64,000 bases of DNA, from positions 2,914,001-2,978,000 of the forward strand of contig JAAHII010000001.1 of NCBI GenBank assembly GCA_010671905.1, read 5' to 3'. The stretch comes from Leptolyngbya sp. SIOISBB (GTDB lineage Bacteria > Cyanobacteriota > Cyanobacteriia > Phormidesmidales > Phormidesmidaceae). The position numbers and the translations under genes are program-made. A model generated the notes under the pieces. That model was not told the origin of the DNA. It saw only the letters and a list, made by a program, of their open reading frames with translations, and did not search any database. Shown piece by piece: positions 1 to 9,242 of this stretch. The number at the start of each line of letters is the position of its first letter. The stretch's first letter is position 1.

Positions 1-1
1 C

Positions 2-991
2 AACGGTGTCGTATTGGGCATGGTGCAGGCACAACTGCCCAATGTGGTCACCCCTGAAGACCTTGCCGCCCAAACTCAGCGCATCGTCGAGATGGTGGGC
101 AAAGCTCGCCGCAACATGCCCACCATGGACTTGGTCGTTTTCCCCGAGTATTCGCTGCATGGGCTATCAATGGATACCAACCCCGACATCATGTGTCGCC
201 TGGATGGGCCAGAAGTGGCGGTCTTACGTCAAGCCTGCATTGAAAACCAAATCTGGGGCTGCTTTTCCATTATGGAATTCAACCCCAAGGGCAACCCTTA
301 TAACAGCGGCCTCATAATTGATGACAAAGGGGAACTCAAACTCTACTACCGTAAACTTCATCCTTGGGTGCCGGTGGAACCTTGGGAACCCGGCAATATT
401 GGCATTCCCGTCTGCGAAGGTCCTAACGGCAGCACGATCTCACTAATTATTTGCCACGATGGCATGTTCCCCGAGATGGCGCGGGAATGTGCCTACAAAG
501 GGGCGGAAATTATGATTCGTACGGCGGGCTACACGGCCCCAATCCGACAGTCTTGGCGAGTGACGAATCAGGCGAATGCCTTTAGCAATCTGATGGTGAC
601 GGCCTCGGTGTGCATGTGTGGCACTGACGGCACTTTTGATTCAATGGGTGAGGGCATGATCGTCAACTTTGATGGCGAACCCCTGGTCATGGGCAGTCAC
701 CGTCCCGATGAAATCATCACTGCTGAGGTCCGCCCTGACCTGGTACGCGAAGCCCGCAAATATTGGGGCGTGGAGAACAATATCTACCAGTTCGGCCACC
801 GGGGCTATGTAGCGGTGAAGGGCGGCGCGCAAGACTGCCCCTACACCTATATGAAAGATATGGTGGACGGCAACTATCGCCTGCCCTGGGAAGATGAGGT
901 GGTCTATACCGACGGCACGTCCTGCGGCTTTGACGCGCCGACGCGCGAATATCAGGGCGAAGAAATGCCGTCTTTGCAAAGCGAAGTCTAA
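2..991 (+). CDS. amiF: formamidase / aliphatic amidase (nitrilase superfamily), 5' end cut by window
   Basis: Hydrolyses formamide (or short aliphatic amides) to ammonia and the acid in the cytoplasm. The frame is open to the first base of the window, so the true start lies upstream; about 330 residues are present, close to full length. The nitrilase triad is visible: Glu in VVFPEYS, Lys in YRKLHPW and Cys in IICHDG. Segments such as PVCEGPNG, GLxNNIY-like GVENNIYQFGHRGYV and KLPWED-like YRLPWEDEV resemble Helicobacter AmiF more than Pseudomonas AmiE, so formamidase is the better call. That choice is from remembered sequences, not an alignment. No urea or amide transport genes are visible in the part shown. 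Confidence 0.85.
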   Translation, partial: NGVVLGMVQAQLPNVVTPEDLAAQTQRIVEMVGKARRNMPTMDLVVFPEYSLHGLSMDTNPDIMCRLDGPEVAVLRQACIENQIWGCFSIMEFNPKGNPYNSGLIIDDKGELKLYYRKLHPWVPVEPWEPGNIGIPVCEGPNGSTISLIICHDGMFPEMARECAYKGAEIMIRTAGYTAPIRQSWRVTNQANAFSNLMVTASVCMCGTDGTFDSMGEGMIVNFDGEPLVMGSHRPDEIITAEVRPDLVREARKYWGVENNIYQFGHRGYVAVKGGAQDCPYTYMKDMVDGNYRLPWEDEVVYTDGTSCGFDAPTREYQGEEMPSLQSEV

Positions 992-1107
992 GTAGTTTTT
1001 GTCATGAGAGGCGATCGCTCTTACCGCAGCGTGATCCCGTCTTTCGGTTGTCCGGTTTTCTCAACTAGGGAAGGGCGGTACCGCTACAGTAGGATTGGAT
1101 AGCCGCT

Positions 1108-2064
1108 TTGAGGTGTGCTGTGTTCGTCAGCGTTGTCATCCCTACCTACAACCGCAAACCGATTTTAGAAAAGTGTCTGCGGGCAATGGAGCAGCAGCAG
1201 CTTCCCGTTGACGGCCCGGTTGAGGGCTACGAAATCGTGATTGTGGATGATGGCTCCACTGACGGGACGGTGAGTTGGCTGCAGGAAAGCGCATCAGAAT
1301 TCCCGCATGTGAGGCTGTTTGAGCAAGATCACAAAGGCCCCGCGATCGCCCGTAATCTCGGCGTTCAGAAGGCGACAGGCGACATCATCGTCTTTATCGA
1401 CAGTGACTTAGTCGTGCTGCCAGATTTCTTGCACCATCACGGTATCGAGTTAAAGCGAGCCTATGAAGAAAAGGGCAGCGATCGCGTCTTTACCTACGGG
1501 CGTGTCGTCAACACCTGCAATTTTGACGAGCCGACGTCGGAGCCCTTCAAAGTAACGGACTATTCCCAAGCCTTTTTTGCCACCGGGAATGTCGCGATCG
1601 CTCGTCACTGGCTCGAAGCAGCTGGTCTCTTTGATACCCAATTTCAACTCTACGGTTGGGAAGACTTAGAACTCGGCGTACGGCTGAAGAAACTCGGCTT
1701 ATCGCTAGTAAAAGTACCCGCTGCTGTGGGCTATCACTGGCATCCCCCGTTCTCTCTCGATCAGGTGCCGCGCCTCATTGACCAAGAAATTCAACGCGGC
1801 CGCATGGGTGTACTGTTCTATCAGAAGCACCCCACCTGGAACGTGCGGATGATGATTCAGATGACCTGGCTGCACCGGGTTTTGTGGGGCGTTTTGTCCC
1901 TAGGGGGCAGCCTAAATGAGAAGACCCTGGCTCCCTTACTGCAATGGCTCATTGACACGGGACGCCCCCAGCTAGCGTTGGAAGTCGCCCGCGTTTTTCT
2001 AAATTGGTATAACGTGCAGGGGGTTTATGCTGCCTATGCTGAAATGGAGCAGCAGGGCACATAG
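1108..2064 (+). CDS. family 2 glycosyltransferase
   Basis: GT-A fold glycosyltransferase, transferring a sugar from a nucleotide donor; acceptor unknown. The N-terminus has VSVVIPTYNRK followed by VIVDDGSTDGT, and the metal-binding DxD-like site is IDSDLVV. The later LYGWEDLELGVRLKKLG is the typical C-terminal catalytic segment of the GT2/galactosyltransferase C-terminal type. The listed start is TTG; GTG at 1120 (giving MFVSVVIPTYN) is at least as likely because homologues begin near the VSVVIP strand. No membrane segment is evident. It is 32 bp upstream of aat on the same strand, so the two may be co-transcribed, but no functional link is apparent. Confidence 0.88.
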   Translation: MRCAVFVSVVIPTYNRKPILEKCLRAMEQQQLPVDGPVEGYEIVIVDDGSTDGTVSWLQESASEFPHVRLFEQDHKGPAIARNLGVQKATGDIIVFIDSDLVVLPDFLHHHGIELKRAYEEKGSDRVFTYGRVVNTCNFDEPTSEPFKVTDYSQAFFATGNVAIARHWLEAAGLFDTQFQLYGWEDLELGVRLKKLGLSLVKVPAAVGYHWHPPFSLDQVPRLIDQEIQRGRMGVLFYQKHPTWNVRMMIQMTWLHRVLWGVLSLGGSLNEKTLAPLLQWLIDTGRPQLALEVARVFLNWYNVQGVYAAYAEMEQQGT

Positions 2065-2096
2065 TCGATAAACATGAGAGTTTTGCAGATGAGATC

Positions 2097-2684
2097 GTGA
2101 TTCCAGCCCAGTACGACATCACAGCGATTATCGAAGGCTACGCCAAAGGCTACTTCCTCATGTCCGACGACGATGGTCGCGGCTTAGGCTGGTATTCCAG
2201 TCGTCAGCGCACGCTGATTCCCTTGGACGATCGCTTTCGCTATCCCAAGTCTTTGCGGCGGATCCTGAACCAAGACCGGTTTGAAACAGCGATTAGCCGT
2301 GATTTCTTAGCCGTCGTGGAGGGTTGTGCAGATCGCGACACCACTTGGATTTCCGACGATTTAAAGGAAATTTATTGGGAACTGCATCAAGCCGGCTGGG
2401 CCCAAAGTTTTGAAACCTGGCAGGGCGATAAATTAGCGGGGGGGATTTTGGGCCTCACCATTGGTGGCGCGTTTATTGGCGAGTCGATGTTCTACCGCAT
2501 TCCCGAAGGCTCTAAGGTGGCAATGGTAAAGCTGGTAGAGCATCTGCGATCGCGGCGCTATCTCTTTTTTGACGCCCAAATGATGAATCCCCATCTCGCC
2601 CGCTTTGGTGCTTACGTCGTATCAAATCGTGACTATCGCACCCTGTTAAAACAAGCCTTATCCATGCCATGTATATTTGTTTGA
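2097..2684 (+). CDS. aat: leucyl/phenylalanyl-tRNA--protein transferase
   Basis: Adds Leu or Phe from aminoacyl-tRNA to N-terminal basic residues of proteins, marking them for ClpAP/ClpS-type degradation (N-end rule). At 195 residues the length fits the shorter cyanobacterial form. Family features are clear: IPLDDRFRYPKSLRR, CADRDTTWISDDL, GGAFIGESMFYR and FFDAQMMNPHLARFGA. The start is GTG at 2097; an ATG just upstream is out of frame. The C-terminus after the family core is short. Confidence 0.92.
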   Translation: MIPAQYDITAIIEGYAKGYFLMSDDDGRGLGWYSSRQRTLIPLDDRFRYPKSLRRILNQDRFETAISRDFLAVVEGCADRDTTWISDDLKEIYWELHQAGWAQSFETWQGDKLAGGILGLTIGGAFIGESMFYRIPEGSKVAMVKLVEHLRSRRYLFFDAQMMNPHLARFGAYVVSNRDYRTLLKQALSMPCIFV

Positions 2685-2709
2685 TACAGCACTTGGATAA
2701 ATGCCCATC

Positions 2710-3056
2710 TCCAAAAGGGAACATTGCTAACTGTGGATTCATTTGAATATAGCGATCCGCAGTTTAGTGAGATCACTCAAAATCGCTGTGATCGCTGCCT
2801 GGCAAAATTTTCGATTCCGTAAGGCTGGCCCTTCCCGAAGGGTATTGCGACCTCAGCATTCCGAATGTTGTTACAGCATCTTCAGTGAGAGATTATGTGC
2901 GCAAAGCCTCCGAGATTGCAGGCATACTGAGCTCACTCATCGTCCGCAATCAAAAATCGCTCTTTGAGAATATTGCTCTGCACCCAATGTTTGAGTTAGA
3001 CATAAGCACTTATTGCAGCGGCTATGCCTCTGCCCTTCACTTTGCAAGTAAATCCT
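2710..3056 (+). pseudogene. possible decayed gene fragment, function unknown
   Basis: Two adjacent frames look protein-like but neither forms a complete gene. One reads VDSFEYSDPQFSEITQ and stops near 2820. Another, open from about 2792 to a TGA at about 3055, reads through VTASSVRDYVRKASEIAG and LFENIALHPMFELDIS. The switch of frame around 2790-2820 and the lack of a start suggest the 3' part of a disrupted gene. I do not recognise the family. It could also be chance. Confidence 0.25.
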
Positions 3057-3082
3057 GAGCGTCGCTGGTTGGCTATCAACAG

Positions 3083-3137
3083 CTCACCAAGAGAGTTACT
3101 ATCACAGCTCATATCTGATAGTAACTCTCTTGGTGAG
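3083..3137. repeat. perfect 22-bp inverted repeat, 11-nt loop
   Basis: The arms 3083-3104 and 3116-3137 are exact reverse complements (left arm begins CTCACCAAGAGAG, right arm ends CTCTCTTGGTGAG). The loop is 3105-3115. No T-run follows on either strand, so it is not a standard intrinsic terminator. It lies between the decayed fragment and the AT-rich sulfotransferase gene. Confidence 0.9.
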
Positions 3138-3458
3138 GGCACAATAACGCTGAAATCCACAACAGACAAAGAGGCAAACACCCCAAAATTAAATCAATTG
3201 ACGCTTATAGCTTCTCTTTTAATTAAATCTTGCGATAAAAATCTACACGAGTGGAGCGTCAAGACTAAGAACTCAGATCGATAGTTTCCATGGTTTACAT
3301 AATGCTCGCTGCGCAAGGTTTTTGAAAAGAATGATTCTAGAAGTCTAAGTCTAGTAGAGCAATAGACTGAAAACAAGATATCCAAAAAGCATCGAATTTC
3401 AACAGTTTCCTCTAACCAAGCATCGACCCAATATCGCTTCTTCAATTTAAAACCTCCC

Positions 3459-4253
3459 ATGAGCAATATCCCTTATCGATTAATTTGGTTTCAGCACTTT
3501 CACAAAGCTGCGGGAACATCAATCACAAGGTTGGCCGAGGCCAATAATGAAGTTTTATATGAGAATCATAAAAACGGTATTCCTGTCATTCCTGCAGGCA
3601 ATAAAGACGTTGTCGGAGGATTCGATCCGTGGAATTTTTCTGAGAAGGAATTATCTGAGTTTATCGATAACTGTGAAAAATTGGGCATTACATTTCTAGC
3701 CAATGAGTGGGGATCTGTAAATTTCGAATTACTAGCTTCTGATCCAAGAGTTGTTTTAATTACATGTTTACGAAACCCATTAAAGCGGTTTCTTTCTAAC
3801 TTTTATTTTGATTACTGGCATGGTTATGACGATATTAGCAAGCCTGAAAATTTCCTTGGTGCTAGTAAGTTTAGCCAAACCGACTTTTACTGTAAATTCT
3901 TGTCGCAGTCCGAACAATCTTATAAGGAAAGAATTGACGAACATCATTTTGCCTTGGCAAAAACTAATCTTTCACTATTTGATTATGTTGCCGTCTTAGA
4001 ATCTGACAACTCAATTGATAAACTCAGAAACTTTTTAAACTGGACAGAGGAGTTAGAAAGCCTCCAGCAAAACAAGACATCCCGTTGGGATCGCAGTATG
4101 ATCCGGTTATTACTGAACGGACACTTCGACTTAGCTTTTCGTCGGATAAGTCATCCTCGGCGGCAACCTACGCCTGAGTTCTGCGACTTTTTCATGAAGA
4201 ACAATCCCCTGGATATCCAGTTATATGAGTTTGCTCAAAAACATTATCCTTAA
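3459..4253 (+). CDS. sulfotransferase-like protein
   Basis: Probably transfers sulfate from PAPS to a carbohydrate or other acceptor; acceptor unknown. Near the N-terminus FQHFHKAAGTSI matches the 5'-phosphosulfate loop of Golgi-type/Sulfotransfer_2 proteins (xxHKxGGTS). Around residues 105-118 LITCLRNPLKRFLSNFY matches the 3'-phosphate-binding RxPxxRxxS motif. The protein is 264 residues with no signal peptide or membrane segment. The gene is distinctly richer in A and T than its neighbours and lacks their HIP1 octamers, which suggests horizontal acquisition. Similar genes often sit in polysaccharide loci, but none is adjacent here. Confidence 0.7.
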   Translation: MSNIPYRLIWFQHFHKAAGTSITRLAEANNEVLYENHKNGIPVIPAGNKDVVGGFDPWNFSEKELSEFIDNCEKLGITFLANEWGSVNFELLASDPRVVLITCLRNPLKRFLSNFYFDYWHGYDDISKPENFLGASKFSQTDFYCKFLSQSEQSYKERIDEHHFALAKTNLSLFDYVAVLESDNSIDKLRNFLNWTEELESLQQNKTSRWDRSMIRLLLNGHFDLAFRRISHPRRQPTPEFCDFFMKNNPLDIQLYEFAQKHYP

Positions 4254-4378
4254 AGGATATCTGTGAAGTTAATAGACATACTGATTTTGCAGTACTTACG
4301 AGTACAAGTTCAAGACTGCAAACAATGCTGAATCTTTAGGCATTTCTTCAACAGAAATATTGAGTTTTGCCCACCATG

Positions 4379-5152
4379 TCAATAGCCGCTGAGGGATGCG
4401 CGTTTTTTGGCGACTTTTTCAGCCCACTGAAAAACGAACAGGCCGATTGCTAAATAGGCAATTCCATTCAGTAGCGCGAGTGCAAAAGTTAGCCAATCGA
4501 GCCCGAGATCGCGCGCCATCAGATCTCGCAACAAGCCAGTACTGGGAATCATCGGTAACAGGAAACGGAGCTGCTGCATAATGCCCGTAGACTCTTCAAA
4601 CGGTGCGGCCAGCAAAAACAGCAGCAGGAACTGAAAGATTCCTAAAATCTGCTGTACCCGCTTAAATACCAGGGCGCAGGCCCCCATCATGAAAGCAAAG
4701 CCATAACCCGCCATCACTAGGGATAGAAAGGGCAGCAACAGTGTAATCGGGAAGGACAAGCGACTGCCAGAAATGCCCATCAAAATCAGAACAATGCCAG
4801 CAATTAAAGTAAACCGTAGGGCTAAACTCGCGATCGCTCGGGCAAAAAAGACGCGTGGCGACCCCCACGGCGAGAGAAAGACCTGCTCCAGCGTGCCCGT
4901 TTGGGCCTCAGACTGGAGACCAATGGCAATGTCGTTGATGATATAGAGATTCAGCGACCACAGCACATAGCCAACCACAACCGCATCCAAGCGATCGCCA
5001 AAGGCGAACCCCGGCCCGGCCATATATCGGGCACTCAGAAACAACCCATAGAAGACTGAGGTCGTAATTACCAGACCCGCAATCACCTCAGCAGGATAAC
5101 GAATGAACTGAGTCCAGGTGCGCTTCAATTCAACATGCAGCAAATCAATCAT
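4379..5152 (-). CDS. ABC-2 type transporter permease
   Basis: Membrane half of an exporter, 257 residues with about six hydrophobic segments (for example VIAGLVITTSVFYGLF, ITLLLPFLSLVMAGYG, IFQFLLLFLLAAPF). The ABC-2 pattern with GTLEQVFLSPWG before the third segment is typical. It follows the ATPase gene with a 4-bp ATGA overlap, so the two are translationally coupled and form one exporter. Substrate is unknown; ABC-2 pairs in cyanobacteria export drugs, lipids or polysaccharides. Confidence 0.88.
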   Translation of the reverse strand: MIDLLHVELKRTWTQFIRYPAEVIAGLVITTSVFYGLFLSARYMAGPGFAFGDRLDAVVVGYVLWSLNLYIINDIAIGLQSEAQTGTLEQVFLSPWGSPRVFFARAIASLALRFTLIAGIVLILMGISGSRLSFPITLLLPFLSLVMAGYGFAFMMGACALVFKRVQQILGIFQFLLLFLLAAPFEESTGIMQQLRFLLPMIPSTGLLRDLMARDLGLDWLTFALALLNGIAYLAIGLFVFQWAEKVAKKRASLSGY

Positions 5153-6132
5153 GGGTTGGCATCCTGGGTATCTTGAACGAGCTTGAGGAAAACTTGGGTG
5201 AGGTCCGCACGATCGCGTTGCACTGAGAAAATCGGTAACGGTTGTAGCGCAGCTAATAAGGCATACAGGTTTTCGGGAGTGCCCGCATAGGTGATATGAG
5301 GCCCCTCCACGATCGCCCCTAACTGAGCCACTTGCTGAGTCTGTGCAACGGTCAGGGTTCCTTCCACTTCTATTTGATAGGTCGAGTCAGAAAATTCTTG
5401 CAGCAACGCCTCAGTAGACTGCTCAGCAATAATCTGCCCACGACGGATAATGGCAACACGATCAGACAGTTCTTCGGCTACGTCTAACTGATGAGTGGTG
5501 AGCAAAATGGCGCGACCTTCCTGCGCAATTTCGCGAACCAAGGCTTTAACAGTTTCACCGGCTTCAACATCCAGTCCTAGCGTTGGTTCATCCAGCAACA
5601 ATAATTGTGGATCGTGAATCAGGGCCACCGCGATCGCCACTTTTTGCTGCATCCCCCGCGAGAGCTTCTGCACAGGGGTATTGCGTTTGTCCAATAATTC
5701 GAATCGGTCTAGCAGCTCTAACCCGCGACGGTGAGCGATTTTGCGCGGCATTTGTCGCAGTACGCCGAAATATTCTAGGTTTTCTTCGGGGGTGAGGCGC
5801 CAATAAAGGTTACGGTTGCCTTCCAGCACGGCACCCAGGTGACGTAGCGCCCGAGCATGGCGGTGAGGGTCTTCTCCAGCAATCGTCACTTGTCCGCGAT
5901 CGGGACGCACTAACCCAGCAATCATCTTGATCGTGGTAGTCTTACCGGCACCGTTTGGCCCCAAAAAAGCTAACACTTCGCCCCGGTGAAGCGTTAAGGA
6001 CACCTGCCGAACGGCCTCAAAACGCTGCTTGCCCCGTCCATAAGCTTTGCTCAAATCCTCGATAGACAACACAATAGAGCCTTGGGGAGCAACTGGGAGG
6101 CTGCCGACAGTGGGACGATTTACAAGTTGCAC
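5149..6132 (-). CDS. ABC transporter ATP-binding protein (ABC-2/DrrA type)
   Basis: Energises the permease encoded immediately downstream. The 327-residue protein has Walker A GPNGAGKTTTIK, signature LSRGMQQKVA, Walker B LLLLDEPTLGLD and the switch His in LLTTHQLD. About 100 residues follow the nucleotide-binding domain, as in DrrA/NatA-type export ATPases. The first 20 residues before IEDLSKAYGRG are poorly conserved in such families, so an internal start is possible. First gene of a two-gene operon. Confidence 0.92.
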   Translation of the reverse strand: MQLVNRPTVGSLPVAPQGSIVLSIEDLSKAYGRGKQRFEAVRQVSLTLHRGEVLAFLGPNGAGKTTTIKMIAGLVRPDRGQVTIAGEDPHRHARALRHLGAVLEGNRNLYWRLTPEENLEYFGVLRQMPRKIAHRRGLELLDRFELLDKRNTPVQKLSRGMQQKVAIAVALIHDPQLLLLDEPTLGLDVEAGETVKALVREIAQEGRAILLTTHQLDVAEELSDRVAIIRRGQIIAEQSTEALLQEFSDSTYQIEVEGTLTVAQTQQVAQLGAIVEGPHITYAGTPENLYALLAALQPLPIFSVQRDRADLTQVFLKLVQDTQDANP

Positions 6133-6298
6133 AGTTGGGATAAGCTCTCAGGTATAAACTTAGTCTTTACCTATCTTAATGTTTTGTGTCGGATTAAGGA
6201 GCTGGACACCATAAGTTCTATACCAACAAGCTCGTTTAACCACTGGCCACAGCTTGCTTGAAGCCATGCGCAACGAACTGGATAACTGACAAAGACTG

Positions 6299-7310
6299 CT
6301 ACAGATCGGCCAAAATTTCTTGCAGTTCAGCAGCAGGATAGGGAGTCGTGAGATCCTGCATCAACTGACGGTAAAAGTCGCCGATTTTCATCACTAAGGG
6401 AGTTCTGCTGATCAGGTAAGCACGGATATCAGCCGGGATCGTTTTGGCCAGCTCGTGCTCGGCATGAATCAAGTCCGGCAAGGCCTGTCGCCAATATGGC
6501 CGACCATCATAGCGACTCACGATCGCATGAACGAGGCTGGTGAGAGCAGTACAGATATCAAAATTATGGTGCTGTTTAAAGAACTGAAGTTCGGCAGCAT
6601 CGAGTTGAAACTGTTTGGAGAGGGTAAGGCCATAGTCGGTTAGAAAAAGCTGTTGGCCATCGGTAAGGATGTTGTCGAAGTGGGCATCCAGATGCAGGAG
6701 TCCCTGTGAGTTGATGAACGACAAGATATCTAGCAACGTGGATTCCAGATGCATGACCATCGCCATAGGATCATCACAATGCGACCACTGCTCGCGGAAC
6801 CATTGGCTGAGTGTCAGTGGGTAATTCTCTAGCACCAGCACTATTGAATGAGTTGCCGCCGAGATCGCGCCAACCCGTTGATGAATGGCTTCACAGTTTC
6901 CCCAAAGCTCCAGATTGATCCGGTCGTCGTAACGGGTAGGGGCAATTGGCAAAACCCGCCAGTGATGGAGGAGCGGCAATTGCACACATCGGCCTGATGT
7001 CACCCATTGGTTAGCAAGTTGGTGAGCCTCGACTTCTCGCCACGCCCCAAAACCACAGCTACCGAGACGGTATTGGTAATAGGTTGGTAGTTGAAAGTAA
7101 TTAACCGTCGAGGGGGCATTTTGCCCCAACAATTCGAAGGCGGTTAAAGGCAACAATTTGACAAAAAACGTGTGAGGGATGGCCAGGCAAGGAAGTTGTT
7201 CCATGGCCAATCTCTGGTATCGGTGAATTACTGAGTAAATCGAGGAAGTCGGCGTCACGCCACCCTTGGAGATCATGGGCAATGCTTGCAAAGTTTTTAA
7301 AACGGGTCAT
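6299..7310 (-). CDS. protein kinase-like protein, interrupted by one frameshift
   Basis: Kinase-fold protein: LLHLDAHFDNILTDG has the HxDxxxxN catalytic loop and LTDYGLTLS corresponds to the DFG metal-binding segment. FFVKLLPLTAFELL supplies the likely ATP-binding Lys. The continuous frame covers 6299-7291, but its first 40 residues look foreign. The alternative frame from ATG at 7310 (MTRFKNFASIAHDLQGW, then DFLDLLSNSP) has the expected N-terminus, and both frames meet around 7186-7205. A single-base indel there would give a protein of about 336 residues. Protein or small-molecule substrate unknown. It could be a sequencing error or a real pseudogene. Confidence 0.6.
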
Positions 7311-7485
7311 ACAGTCAGAGAACTCCACGCTCACGGTCTCATATAGCAGAATTCGGAATTCGGAATGTGGAATTGAAATGCTTGCCAGAAGCCGGTTTCA
7401 ATTATCCAGGTCGGCCTGATCAAACTGCGGCTTGCCCTGAAAATAAGTCCACTGAAGGAGAATCCAGGGTTTGAGTTCAAGCCGT

Positions 7486-8697
7486 CTACTTCGCCAGCTC
7501 AACCTGATAGCCCAGCTTTTCGAGCCGCCGCTGTAAGCGTCGGACAACGGTTTGTTCCTTCCGTTCATCGAAATAGTTAGCGCCCAAGTCTTGATACTCC
7601 GTTTTGCGTGAGAGGAGATGATAAGCGATGGTGAGGATGGAATGGGCGACAGCAATGGCGGCGCGTTTTTGGCCGCGGCGGGAGGCGAGTCGTTGGTACT
7701 GAGCCTGCAGATAGGTGTCCTTTTTGCGGCCCGCCGCGTGGGCCGCTTCGGTCAAAGCGGTGCGGAGATAGCGGTTGCCGTGTCCGGTGCGACCATGTTT
7801 GCGTTTACCAGCACTGGTATTGTTGCCCGGACAGAGTTTAGCCCAGGAGGCGAGATGTTGAGCCGAGGGAAAGCGACTCATGTCCCAGCCAATCTCGGCG
7901 AGGAGTTCTTGAGACACTCGAGGCCCGACGCCGGGAATGGTCTGCAGTCGTTCCAAGTCAGCCTCGAAAGAGCGCAACCGTTCCCCAATTTCGAGGTCAA
8001 GCCGTAGGATTCGGGCATCCAGGTCGGCTAGATGCCCCAACTGCTCCTGCAAGAGAAACCGTTGATGTGCCCCCATCAGCCCCTGCAAGGCCTGGACGAG
8101 TGCATCATGCTTGTTGCGCAACCGCCCTTTCGCTAAGTCAGCCAAGGTTTCGGGGTCGCTTTCGCCGTTCACCATCGCCCCCAGCATCAACCGCACACTT
8201 TTGCCGGTCAGCTTACTGGCCACCGCTCCCAGTTTGATGTTGGCCCCTTCCAGCACTTTCTCTAAGCGATTGAACTCCCGCGCTCGCTCCTCAATTAAGC
8301 TGCGCCGATAGCGCACTAACTCTCGTAACTCCCGCTGCCCTTTGGGGGGCACAAAGCTCCGGCGCAACAGCCCATGACGCATCAGGTCACACAGCCAGTG
8401 ACTATCTTGCACATCGGTTTTGCGTCCTGGCACGGCCCGAAAATCTCGTGCGTTCACCCACCACAGGTCCAGCTCATCCCCTTCTAGCAGGTTGTAAATC
8501 GGTTTCCAGTACACGCCTGTCGATTCCATCACCACCTGCTGCACCCTGCACTCGCGTCACCAATCCGCCAGTGCCAGCACCTCGGCTGTCATCATGCCAA
8601 AGCTGCGGGTCTCCTTCAACTTCGGCGTGTGGACATGCACTACACTTTGCCGTTTACCGATATCAATCGCCGCCACATCTCGATAGACGATTTCCAT
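7486..8697 (-). pseudogene. IS110-family transposase with an in-frame stop
   Basis: DEDD transposase of the IS110 family. Reading from ATG at 8697 gives 403 codons in one frame, with a single TGA at 8557-8559 (context LADW*REC, where family members have a Leu or similar). The N-terminal part has VAAIDIGKRQSVVHV with the first catalytic Asp, and VMESTGVYWKP has the Glu. KTDVQDSHWLCDLM follows, and the C-terminal IPGVGPRVSQELLAEIG is the IS116/IS110/IS902 domain. The part after the stop (7486-8544) is intact. A premature stop 46 codons in should inactivate it unless internal initiation occurs. Confidence 0.85.
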
Positions 8698-8890
8698 GTC
8701 TCGAGGCTCCAACGTCGACAAACACGGTTCACAAGCCGTTTTTTGCAGGAAGAGTTTGCCCTGCGTACTCCCGCTCGTGACTCACGAACGGGGTAACAAT
8801 TCGGAGTCCCTCAAACGGCTTGGGTCAGGTTGCTATACGGGGTACATCACACCAAATACGCTCCGACCTCGCAGAACCGATATCTGAGAT
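8698..8890 (-). mobile_element. non-coding left end of the IS110-like element (approximate)
   Basis: About 190 bp upstream of the transposase start without a convincing gene. It contains a near-perfect hairpin at 8770-8792 (CCCGCTCGT / ACGAACGGG, one mismatch). In IS110-group elements this 5' region encodes the bridge RNA that guides target and donor choice. That role here is inference from family knowledge. The element's outer end cannot be fixed because IS110 elements lack clear terminal repeats. The rest of the gap, to the 26-bp repeats at 9072, holds nothing recognised. Confidence 0.35.
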
Positions 8891-9071
8891 ATACTCCCTT
8901 TTCATCCTTTGGCGTGTCGCAACCGCGTCATGAGCCGTTGCTATAGAACTGATTTGCCGCAGGAATTTAGGTGATTCCCAAACAGTCATCATTATCGGGA
9001 CTTCGAGAATTGACTGACTGAAAAACCTGAACCGCATCGCTACCCAAGCAACCCAATCAGTCGATCGACAT

Positions 9072-9123
9072 CATCACAATTGCGCAGACGGCAACACCAT
9101 CACAATTATGCAAATAGCGACAC
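9072..9123. repeat. two tandem 26-bp imperfect repeats
   Basis: Units 9072-9097 and 9098-9123 both begin CATCACAATT and end ACAC, with about six differences over 26 positions. They lie between the IS110-like element and the 3' end of rnc. Function unknown. Confidence 0.7.
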
Positions 9124-9242
9124 TGCTTATCACGTGACGCTCTTAATCAGCAGAAGCAGTGCGCTAACTGAGCTTTGACGGAACCAAGCATGAAAACTCA
9201 CCATCGGGCTTGAGATTCGTAGATGGAGGCAAGCTCTGTCTT

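Noticed and set aside
2743-2967. 74-codon plus-strand frame
   Set aside because: Arg/Ser-rich; the frame one base away reads more like protein, so this one is taken as noise over the decayed fragment.
9072-9123. CRISPR array
   Set aside because: Only two adjacent diverged 26-bp units with no spacer between them; no cas genes in the window.
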